Of a DNA stretch of 64,000 nucleotides, positions 54,896-62,874 are shown piece by piece. Below the pieces are notes generated by a model, which was not told where the DNA came from, did no database searches, and saw only the letters and a program-made list of their open reading frames with translations. Origin of the DNA: Pelagophyceae sp. CCMP2097. Its lineage: Eukaryota; Sar; Pelagophyceae. The position numbers and the translations under genes are program-made. Position 1 is the stretch's first letter, and the number at the start of each line of letters is the position of its first letter. Where the stretch lies: assembly GCA_026770575.1 (NCBI GenBank), contig MU657342.1, forward strand, positions 28,785-92,784, in the 5' to 3' direction.

Positions 54896-56277
54896 TTAGA
54901 GCTCTTGATCCGTCTGCGCGGCCCAGCGTTTCTTGGCGTCTCGCGTCGCCCTCAAGTAAAGGTTGGGGTCTGCCCCGTAGTCGAGGTGCGTTTTGGTGCG
55001 CGCGTTTGAGCCCGGCGGCACGCGCGCCGGTTCGATTTGCGTGCCTTCGCCCCATTCGTTAAAGCTCGTGATGGAGACGACGTCGGGCCTCGACGCAAGA
55101 GCTTTATCCATCATGCCGTCGTAATAAGCACCGCCTCGCCGGTGCCGCGTCGCTCCAGCGTTCCAGGGCCGGATGCGCGTGTCGTTGTAGCCCGGGCCGA
55201 CGGAGGGCGAGAAGAGCTTGCCATGCTTTCCAGCCCACTTTGCCAAAAAGGGCCAGTTGCCGGAGGACGACCCGAATGTGAAGCCGTCCGTCGCAAAGTA
55301 CGTGTATAAGCCGTCGAAGCAGCCGTCGACTATAATGTTTTGCAGCTCGCGCTGTTCCAGGACGGTAGCGACTGCAAAGAAGTCGCCGGAGCGGCCGCGG
55401 ACGCTCGCGGCGCCATCGCAGAGCAGCGCGGCCCACTCTGCGCTGGGCGAGTGGTAGGCGTCGTAAACGTAGACGGCAGGGACGGGCGGCTCGGCGCAGC
55501 GGCCCGGCCGGCGCAGCTTGAGGAGCGCGTCGCCGTAAGTTTCCGCGAGGTATTCAACATCGCCGCGCACCGTCTCCGGCGAACGGCCGGGGTACGGCTC
55601 GAGGTGCACGGCGACCTTGACGCCGTGGCGCTTCGCCGCGGCGAGCGTCGCGGGGAACGCCGCGTCCGTCGAAACGCCCTGCGTGTCAGACACTGCGCCG
55701 CCGGGCCGCCCCGTCCACGAGAGCACGGCCGCGTCGATGCCTGCAACCTTGTCTTGGGATGCGGGCGAGGCCAAAGAGGCGGGCTCCAGAGGTCCAGAGG
55801 TCCTGGCTCTCTACAATTATATAGGTCCTGGCTCCAGAGGTCGTGGTTCTAGAGGACTCTCATGGCTCCAGGGGTTGTGTGTAGGTCTCGTCGGCGCCGG
55901 CGGTCGCCTGCCTGCGCCATCTGCGCAAAGTGCGCGTCGAGCGTGTTTTCGGCCGTCGAAGAGTAAGGCCCGAGTTGCGGGTAGAAGGGCGAATGGAGCC
56001 AGTGCGGCGGGTCGTGTTTTGCGCCGTCGAGGTGCGAAAAGTGTTTGCGGACTCGAGCGTCCCAGTGCGGCAGCACGTCGTGGTCCCAGTGGCGCCACCC
56101 GCCGTCCGTCTCCGGGTCGCCGTACCAGAGGTAGTAAAACGCGTGCATGGCCTGCGGAAACGCCGCCGCGTCGTCGGCGCAGAGCACCGACGATCGGGAG
56201 AAGCGGAGCCCGCCCAGTGCCACGACGAGCCGCAGCGCGGAGCCAGCGCCCAAAGGAAGCGCCGACTGAGGCCCCAT
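54896..56277 (-). CDS. MANEA: Endo-alpha-1,2-mannosidase (GH99)
   Basis: Two exons (56277-55908, 55740-54896) encode 404 aa. GH99 endomannosidase releases glucosylated mannose oligosaccharides from N-glycans, a Golgi bypass of ER glucosidase. Signatures: MHAFYYLWYGDPETDGGW, HWDHDVLPHW, FYPQLGPYSS, VAVHLEPYPGR (catalytic-region Glu), AVYVYDAYHS, DGLYTYFATDGF, SPSVGPGYNDTRIRPWN and SITSFNEWGEGTQIE (second catalytic-region Glu). A weakly hydrophobic N-terminus (ALRLVVALGGL) may anchor it as a type II protein. The intron 55741-55907 needs a GC donor (GCGACC) and joins MAQAG to IDAAVLSW exactly as in the family. The intron contains degenerate GGTCCTGGCTC repeats. Confidence 0.92.
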
Positions 56278-56421
56278 CACGGGAGAGGGCCGGTCCGCTC
56301 GGCACGTCGAGCGGCAGCGCGGCCCCCTTTAACCCCACTTGCGGTTCGAGAAGTAGGCTTCTTGTGCGAGGTCGCGGCTCGGTCGCTCTCTCTCCCTTGC
56401 TTGCGCGACGCCGGCGGGGTC
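56278..56421. promoter_or_regulatory. Compact bidirectional promoter MANEA / bL25-like
   Basis: 144 bp between divergent ATGs; no specific box identified. Inferred from position. Confidence 0.4.
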
Positions 56422-57481
56422 ATGCTGTTTCAGAGGCTGCTCGCCTCGGCGCGGTGCGCGAGTCGACGGACGGGCCTGCGACGCTTCTCCGCGGAGTACA
56501 CGCGCATCCCCGCCGAGCTGCGCACCGAAGATGGGACGCGCAAGTGCGAGGAGATGCGACAGGCCGGCCGCCTCCCCTCGGTGCGCCCCGCGCCTTTGGC
56601 GCCGCCGCGCCGGCGGAAACGCTGCGGCGCAGGTGCTCTACGGGGTGAGCGACGAGGGCGTCTTTGAGCGCAAGCTGCTCACCATCTCCCTGCGCGACAT
56701 CCAGCGTGAGGTCCGGGTGAGTCCGCAAAAGCGCCGGCGCGCCGGCCGCGCGAAATGCCGCGCGCGCGTCCGCGAAAACGTCCACGCGCGGTTTGTAGGT
56801 GCACCAGTCTTCCATCGAGAACACGATGTTCATGCTCGACGTTTCCGACGGCACGTCGGAGCTCGTCCTCGCGCGGCAGATCCAGGTCAAAGCCGCCTCG
56901 GACACTCTGCTGAGCTGCAACTTTCTGCGCTACTCCAAGGGCATGATCGTCCAGTTCCCGCTGAAATACGTCGACACTGAGAAGAATTCGTTCCTCAAGC
57001 GCGCGGGATACCTCCACCGCACGTGGCCGCGCACGAAAAGAGGCAAACGACCGCCCCGGGACCGGGGAGAAGCGGGCCGGAAGCGGGCCGCGATGCCGTC
57101 CAAACGACGCGGGCGCGATTAGACGCGGGCCCACCGGACCCTATACGGACGGCCCTCGACCTTTGGCGTGCATGCTCCACGAATACGCCTCGAAAGGGAT
57201 CCCTCGGAAGGACGCGCGTCGAGGAAACTTTGCGCGTCGCCTCGATGGCTTGCGGGATCTCGTCCGGATTGTCTGTTTTAGGCCAAATGTACTACGCCAA
57301 GGTAAAATGCTTCGTCCCGGACTTGCCAAAGTACCTCGCCATCTCGGCCGCCGAGGGCCACAAGAACCACGTCTTCCGCATGAAGCATATCCAGGTGCCC
57401 GGCGGCCTCGTCGCGCCCTGGCTCCACAAGGGCCACGAGAAGGACGCCGAACGAGTCGTCGCCGTCATCAAGGCCAACTAA
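56422..57481 (+). CDS. Organellar ribosomal protein bL25-like
   Basis: Four exons (56422-56580, 56633-56716, 56799-57018, 57282-57481) encode ~220 aa. The N-terminus MLFQRLLASARCASRRTGLR is an Arg-rich mitochondrial-type presequence. The L25/TL5 pattern follows: KCEEMRQAGRLPS-VLYGV across intron 1 (bacterial form GRLPAVLYG), LRDIQREVR, ENTMFMLDV, VLARQIQVKA, then LKRAGYLH and a C-terminal beta domain (AKVKCFVPDLPKYLAI, then MKHIQVPGG). bL25 binds 5S rRNA in the large subunit. The last intron is long (57019-57281) and its donor is the weakest call: GC within the CAC-CGC codons keeps phase and no in-phase GT does. A small undetected exon in that stretch is possible. Confidence 0.78.
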
Positions 57482-58077
57482 ACGCGCGGCAGAAGCCCAC
57501 TTTAATGATTTTGATTCGGATTTCCCAAACGCGCGCGCCCGCACGAAGCCGCCCGGCCGGGGCGAGCCCAAAAGGCCGGTCGAGCGCGAAGGGCCCTTCG
57601 AGCGCAAGCCCCAACAGACGACTGGGACCGTTGGGAACACGCAGGTGCGGCGAGTCCTCCGCACGTCACGCACGTGCGCGTCCTCTCTCGATGCGCCGCT
57701 GCTTGCCACGTTCGCTCGAACGTCTTCTCCTGGCATCTCCCCTAGGGGCCAGGCGTGTCCTTCGCCAAATTTGTAGACCCGCGGTTCCGCATATTCCGAA
57801 TTTATTCCGGAATATTCAGTTTCGGAGAGCACGTGCTTGAACGTACGACCGTTTTATAAATCATAGATTCATAAAGCCGATTCGGCAGACGAAAAAGATA
57901 GTGATCTTTTTTGTGTGTTCAGACGTAGGGGTACGTGTTCGGAGAGCTTTCCGGATATCGATCGCGGTTCCGAGTCACGCCCGACGGCTCGACTGCTCGA
58001 GCTTCTTGAAGCCAGCACGCCCTTTTGGGTCGAGGTATATAGACACTGGTGCGACGCCGCGTGGACCGACCGCGGCC
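57482..58077. other. Intergenic region
   Basis: 596 bp, partly AT-rich (57780-57910), with a TATTCCGGAATA palindrome near 57801-57812. No gene recognised; it carries the MYND gene promoter. Confidence 0.5.
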
Positions 58078-59097
58078 ATGATCATGCCCTCTGCGCTCGG
58101 GGATGCGCGCGCCAATTTGTCGCTCGAGGCCGCCGGTATGGCGGCGATGCGCGGTGCGTGGCGGCAGTGCGCCGACGCGTACCTCGAGGCCTACAACGTC
58201 TGCGGTTCAAACTGGCCGCTGCGCTACAACTGCCTTTCTGGGTTTGCGTCCGTCCTCTGCGAGGATCACTTCAAAGCCAGCCCCGCGGACCTGCAGGCCC
58301 TGGGCAAAGTCGGCAAGGACGTTGCAGCGCCGCGCCTCGACCGCGTGAAGGCGCACTTCAGCCGGGGCTACGCGCGCAAGGCTTTAGGCGACCGTGAGGG
58401 CGCAGCGCGGAGCTACCGGTGCTGCATCGAGGTCTCCGAGGCGGCGAGTGCGGCGGACCGCCGCCGGACGGTCATCCTCCCCAACGTGGCGACGCGGCAG
58501 TACGCTCCCTCGCCGTGCGGGCCGATCTTCGACGGGCTGCTCGCGACGGCGCGCGACAATTTGGCGCCGATGGAGCGCCGCGGCGTGCCGATGGACGTCC
58601 TCGCCATGGCCGGGGCAATGGCGCATCGGTACCGCCAGAACCTGGCCTGCGGCCACGACCCGGCCGCGGCGGAGAAGGAGGCCTTTGAGAACTGCCGACC
58701 CCGCTTCATCGGGCGCGGGCTGAACGACGACGTGGTGCTCTCGCGACTCACGACCGTCGGCGGCGCCACGTGCGACTGCTGCGGCGCCGCGCGCCCCGCG
58801 GGCGCGAGCCTCCTCTGCTGCGCGCGCTGCCGCCTGGCCTTCTTTTGCGACAAGGAGTGCTTCCGAAAGGCTTGGAAAAAGGGCCACAAGGCTGCGTGCC
58901 GCGCGCCCGGCGAGGTGCGCGCGGGCGACCGCGTCCTCCTCGTCGGCGTGCCCGGCTGCGAGGACTGGGTCGTCGAGGCGCTCCGCGAGCGCGCCGACGC
59001 GCCGGGCAATTGGGACGTCTGCTCCGTGGGCGGCAATGCGGGCGAGGCGCAGAGCGTAAACGTGGCCCACATCAAGCGGCTCCGCCCGCCGGCGTAG
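58078..59097 (+). CDS. MYND zinc-finger protein with helical (TPR-like) N-terminus
   Basis: A single exon of 339 aa from ATG 58078 (in-frame ATG at 58084 also possible). The N-terminal 150 residues are helical with TPR-like spacing (AWRQCADAYLEAYNVC; HFSRGYARKALGDREGAARSYRCCIEV). The MYND finger is complete at ~231-273: CDCCG, LLCCARCRLAFFC, CFRKAWKKGHKAAC, i.e. C-x2-C, C-x2-C, C-x3-C and H-x3-C. MYND fingers bind proline-rich peptides. The C-terminal ~65 residues (GEVRAGDRVLLVGVPGCEDW) resemble a small beta domain. No SET domain is seen. Function unknown; common in expanded algal families. Confidence 0.85.
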   Translation: MIMPSALGDARANLSLEAAGMAAMRGAWRQCADAYLEAYNVCGSNWPLRYNCLSGFASVLCEDHFKASPADLQALGKVGKDVAAPRLDRVKAHFSRGYARKALGDREGAARSYRCCIEVSEAASAADRRRTVILPNVATRQYAPSPCGPIFDGLLATARDNLAPMERRGVPMDVLAMAGAMAHRYRQNLACGHDPAAAEKEAFENCRPRFIGRGLNDDVVLSRLTTVGGATCDCCGAARPAGASLLCCARCRLAFFCDKECFRKAWKKGHKAACRAPGEVRAGDRVLLVGVPGCEDWVVEALRERADAPGNWDVCSVGGNAGEAQSVNVAHIKRLRPPA

Positions 59098-59260
59098 CCG
59101 CCCGGGGCCCCGCCTCGACCATGTAACCAACGCCGTAGAGACCCCTCGAACCGCCGCCCGAGCAACCGGGCCGACGACGGGAAAGGCTCACCAGGGAAGG
59201 CTGGTTCTTTGAAAGAGAGCTACATTAGGGTGCGACACTCCAGAGCCGTGCCGTCGTGTC

Positions 59261-60307
59261 CTAGCTCGCCGTGACGACGCGCTCTCCATCGCTCGAGAAC
59301 GCGCAGCTGTAGATGCCACCGGTGTGTCCCACGAGCGTCGTCTGCAGCGCGCCCGTCTCGGCAAACCAGAGCCGCGCCGTGTTGTCCTCGCTCGCCGTGA
59401 CGACGCGCTTGCCGTCGGGCGAGAACGCGCAGCTCCAGACGCTGTCTGAGTGCCCTTCGAGCGTCACCTGCAGCGCGCCCGTCTCGGCGTCCCAGAGCCG
59501 CGCCGTGTTGTCCTCGCTCGCCGTAACGACGAGCTCGCCGTCGGGCGAGAACGCGCAGCTGTTGACCCAGCCAGTGTGGCCCACGAGCGTCGTCTGCAGC
59601 GTGCCTGTCTCGGCGTCCCAGAGCCGCGTCGTCTTGTCCTCGCAAGCCGTGACGACGCGCTCGCCGTTGGGCGAGAACGCGCAGCTGCTGACCCAGCCGG
59701 TGTTTCCCTCGAGCGTCACCTGCAGCGCGCCCGTCTCGGCGTCCCAGAGTCGCGCCGTGTTGTCCTCGCTCGCCGTGATGACGCGCTCGCCGCCGGGCGA
59801 GAACGCGCAGCTCCAGACGCCGTCCGAGTGCCCTTCGAGCGTCACCTGCAGCGCGCCCGTCTCGGCGTCCCAGAGCCGCGCCGTGTTGTCCTTGCTCGTC
59901 GTCACGACGCGCTTGCCGTCGGGCGAGAACGCGCCACTCAAGACCCAGGCGGCGTGCCCCTCGAGCCTCGTCTGCAGCGCGCCCGTCCTGGCGTCCCAGA
60001 GCCGCGCCGTCTTGTCGCTCGCCGTCACGACGCGCTTGCAGTCGGGCGAGAGCGCGCAGCTCTTGACGCCGGTCGCGTGCCCCTTGAGGATTGCGGTGCA
60101 CTTCAAAATGCGGTCCGTCCAAACGAGTCTGCGCAGGATCGGCCCCACGGTCCGCGCGTCTCGAGCGACTCGTTTCGTGACGAGGAAGCCGTTGGTGGAT
60201 GCCGCCAGCCGCAGGAAGAGCGTGAGCAGGTCCAGCTGCTCAAAGACGTCGAGGATCGGCGCGGCGCAGGCCGCGGCGCCTGGCCGCAATTTTCCGCGAG
60301 TCCTCAC
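59261..60307 (-). CDS. WD40-repeat protein interrupted by a late stop
   Basis: An open frame of 348 codons with at least seven WD40 repeats of 42 residues (126 bp) that are nearly identical in DNA as well as protein: RLWDAETGALQ, then TLEGH, CAFSPDGKRVV and TASEDNTA. The N-terminal ~65 residues (FEQLDLLTLFLRLAASTNGF) are a helical domain of unknown type. The frame ends at a TAG (59261-59263) exactly where the other repeats have a GAG codon, then stays open for 11 more codons (DTTARLWSVAP) to a TAA at 59225-59227. No ATG opens the frame (position 60307 is GTG), so an upstream exon or start is missing. Function unknown. Confidence 0.78.
   Translation of the reverse strand: MRTRGKLRPGAAACAAPILDVFEQLDLLTLFLRLAASTNGFLVTKRVARDARTVGPILRRLVWTDRILKCTAILKGHATGVKSCALSPDCKRVVTASDKTARLWDARTGALQTRLEGHAAWVLSGAFSPDGKRVVTTSKDNTARLWDAETGALQVTLEGHSDGVWSCAFSPGGERVITASEDNTARLWDAETGALQVTLEGNTGWVSSCAFSPNGERVVTACEDKTTRLWDAETGTLQTTLVGHTGWVNSCAFSPDGELVVTASEDNTARLWDAETGALQVTLEGHSDSVWSCAFSPDGKRVVTASEDNTARLWFAETGALQTTLVGHTGGIYSCAFSSDGERVVTAS
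59290..60080. repeat. Near-identical 126-bp WD40-coding repeats
   Basis: Head-to-tail 126-bp units within the WD40 gene, each containing CCCGTCTCGGCGTCCCAGAG or a close variant. High nucleotide identity implies recent amplification or gene conversion. Confidence 0.9.
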
Positions 60308-60438
60308 GTCTATGTGTGTCCCCCGGGTCCTCGCTCTCCGCGGTCTCTCACCGTTGGGTAGTCGCCAAAATCGGATTGCCGACGCGTCCGTGCAGAGGCC
60401 GCGTGGCAGGAGGCCGCGGTCGTGGGTCGCGGGGCGGC

Positions 60439-62694
60439 ATGCATTCGCTGTGCGAGACAGCGGCGCAGCTGCGGCGGAGCACGCTGACGGTGTCCTCGCT
60501 CGTCAAGGACGTGGCGCTGGGCCGGCGCGCGCGGCTGCGGCGGCGCTACGTTGTCGCGGCCACAGCAGTCGCGGTGCTGCACCTGGCCTTTATCCGCACG
60601 CGCGCCTTTGGCGTGCCCTTTTGCGAAATCGGCTTCGCGCCGGGCCGCGTCTACCACGATACACTCGCGCGCGACGGCGCCTGGGGCGGCCCCGCGCTCG
60701 GCACGGCCACGTACCTCGTCGCCACCTTTTACCTAGCGCGGCTGATGCAGGGCAAGCGCGAGCCCATCTCGAAGAGGCTGTTTGAGTGCATGATCGTCTT
60801 TTACTTGTACGGCCTCGTCTTCAACGCCTGGGTCGCCGGCGCTTTAGTCCTCGAGGCGCGGAAGCGCGGCGTCGGCTCCTACTGGCCGCCCTGGGGCTTA
60901 GGCCCGCCGCAATTTTCCACGGGCGGGCGGCCGAGCGACCTCGCCGCGCTGATCTACGTCGCCTACAAGAACAAATACGTCGAGTTGTTCGACACCATGT
61001 TTTTACTCTTGCGAAAGAAGTTCGGCCCAGCCTCGTTCCTGCACGTCTACCAGCGAGTCATGTTCCTCTGGCTCGCCTGGCTCGCCGCTCGAGGCGGCGA
61101 GAACGACGCCACCTGGGTCCTCGTCGCAGCCCGCGCCGCCACGACGGCGCTCCTCAGCGGCGGCCACCTCTTGGCCATCGTCCGCGGCCGCGGGCCCCCG
61201 CAAACGCGCGCGCCGCCGACGCGCACCGCGCGGTTCTTCGGCACGACGACGGTCCTCGCGCTGGAGCACGCTTTTTTGGCGGTGCACGCGGGGCTTGCCG
61301 TGGCGCACCGCGGCGTCAGCTGCGCCGACACCGCCGCCGTCGCCGTGCGGGCCACCGTCGACGACGTCGCGCGGCGCTGGGCCGGCGGCGGCGGCGGCGC
61401 GTTCCTGGAGCAGACGGCCGCCAAGCTTTTGAACTGCGTCGACTTGTCGGCAAAGGCGTGGGTCACGCTCCGCGGCGCGGGGTCCGAGGCCGCTCTGGAA
61501 ACGTCGCGGCCGCCGCTGGCGCTCCTTTTGGCGCTGGCGCAACTCTTCGTCTCCGTCAATGTGCTGACCATCCTGACGGACTTTGAGTACGTCGAGGACA
61601 AAAAGCCGGTAGAGGACACGGCGGACTCCGAGGAAAGCGCAAGACTCGTCTTCTCCTTCGACTCGAGCGGATGGCTTTATGTCTACCACTTCGGCGTGGC
61701 CAAGTACATCGAGGAGCACATCGTGCCCGTCGCGGGCCACGACGCTTTAGCTTTCTCCGGGTCGTCAGGCGGCGCGCTCGTGGCGGCGTCGCTGGCCTGC
61801 GGCGTGCCGTCTTCAAAGCTCTTCGAGTTCGTGCTGGACTGCCTCCCCGAGTGCCGCAGGAACCCGGTGAAGATGGTCCGCTGCGTCGAAAAGGCGCTGG
61901 ACTTCCTTTTGCCAGAGGATGGCCACGTCCGCGCGTCGCACCGCCTCCGCATCCTCCTGACAAAGGTCGTCGCCGGGCCGCCGTTCTTGATGGGCGAGGT
62001 CGCCTCGGCCTTTGAGTCCCGCGAGCAGCTGTGGCAGCTCTTACGCGCCTCGTGCCACATGCCTTTGGTTGCGGGCGTGCTCCCGTACGGCGTCCGCGGA
62101 GCCCTCTACTTCGACGGCCTCTTCTGGTCCTCGACGCTCGCCTTTGTCCAGTGGCGAGGGTTCCTCGCCAGCGACCACGTCGTCAAGGTCTCTTCCCTCT
62201 CGCTCCTGGGCTGCGATATTCTACCGCGTCGCGCGTTCGTCCCGCCCTGGTGGGGCCTCTTCCCGCCGGGCCGAGACGTCTTGGAGGGCCTCATGATCCA
62301 GGGCTACCGCGACGCGGCGGACCACTTCAAGGCCTGGGACCCCGCCGGCGCGCCGCATCTGGCCGCAGCAGCCTACGAGCTGCGTTTAAGGCGGACGGCG
62401 CGGCCCTTCTTCCCAGACGCCGACGGCGCGCCGGCGGGCGCCGCCGACGCGCGGCGCGTCGACGCGCTCCGCAACTCCGTCGTCAAGGCGTGGCTCCTCT
62501 TCGCCGCGACGGTCCTCAGCCTCGCCCTCCTCTCGGCGGCGGCCGCGCTCGTCGCGTACATTTGCTTCGACGCCTTCGTCGCGCAGCAGCAGCACGGCCA
62601 AGGCGTTTCCGCGCCGCCGCCGCCGCCGGCCAACGGCGTCGCGGCGCTCTGGCGCCGCGCGCGGCGGCTCCACAAGGCGCCGGGCGACCTCTGA
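60439..62694 (+). CDS. ELO (fatty-acid elongase-like)-patatin fusion protein
   Basis: One uninterrupted exon of 751 aa from the only in-frame ATG. Residues ~30-310 are multi-spanning and ELO-like: YKNKYVELFDTMFLLLRKK keeps the family KxxExxDT element, followed by FLHVYQR where elongases have the catalytic histidine box HxxHH (two His replaced by Gln-Arg). Residues ~390-640 are patatin-like: LVFSFDSSGWLYVYHFGVAK, the nucleophile elbow FSGSSGGALVAASL (GXSXG), and LYFDGLFWSS (catalytic Asp-Gly). A further TM helix (AWLLFAATVLSLALL) and a proline-rich tail end the protein. Both halves act on acyl chains in the ER membrane, so coupling acyl release to elongation or remodelling is an inference; the degenerate His box argues the ELO part may be a membrane scaffold. 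Confidence 0.85.
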   Translation: MHSLCETAAQLRRSTLTVSSLVKDVALGRRARLRRRYVVAATAVAVLHLAFIRTRAFGVPFCEIGFAPGRVYHDTLARDGAWGGPALGTATYLVATFYLARLMQGKREPISKRLFECMIVFYLYGLVFNAWVAGALVLEARKRGVGSYWPPWGLGPPQFSTGGRPSDLAALIYVAYKNKYVELFDTMFLLLRKKFGPASFLHVYQRVMFLWLAWLAARGGENDATWVLVAARAATTALLSGGHLLAIVRGRGPPQTRAPPTRTARFFGTTTVLALEHAFLAVHAGLAVAHRGVSCADTAAVAVRATVDDVARRWAGGGGGAFLEQTAAKLLNCVDLSAKAWVTLRGAGSEAALETSRPPLALLLALAQLFVSVNVLTILTDFEYVEDKKPVEDTADSEESARLVFSFDSSGWLYVYHFGVAKYIEEHIVPVAGHDALAFSGSSGGALVAASLACGVPSSKLFEFVLDCLPECRRNPVKMVRCVEKALDFLLPEDGHVRASHRLRILLTKVVAGPPFLMGEVASAFESREQLWQLLRASCHMPLVAGVLPYGVRGALYFDGLFWSSTLAFVQWRGFLASDHVVKVSSLSLLGCDILPRRAFVPPWWGLFPPGRDVLEGLMIQGYRDAADHFKAWDPAGAPHLAAAAYELRLRRTARPFFPDADGAPAGAADARRVDALRNSVVKAWLLFAATVLSLALLSAAAALVAYICFDAFVAQQQHGQGVSAPPPPPANGVAALWRRARRLHKAPGDL

Positions 62695-62874
62695 CGAGGC
62701 TGCGTCCGACTGCCTCGTCCGTCGAGGGACACGTAATCATTCTGACCGCTGCACCGCCGACGCGGCGCAAGGGGGTGTTTCCCGGGCGCGAGGGTCCCCC
62801 GACGGTTTCCCGGGCAATAAGGCGGCTTGGTCATTCTTTACACATGGATCTCTCGGACGCTCGGTCCCCGACGC
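62695..62874. other. Convergent intergenic region
   Basis: 180 bp between the ELO-patatin and SET-gene stops; nothing recognised. Confidence 0.5.

Noticed and set aside
59290..60080. Regular repeats resembling an array (CRISPR-like spacing)
   Set aside because: The 126-bp period encodes WD40 repeats and there are no variable spacers; the genome is eukaryotic.
59313..60785. Long plus-strand frames over the WD40 gene
   Set aside because: Periodic translation is the mirror of the 126-bp repeats; the minus strand encodes true WD40 cores.
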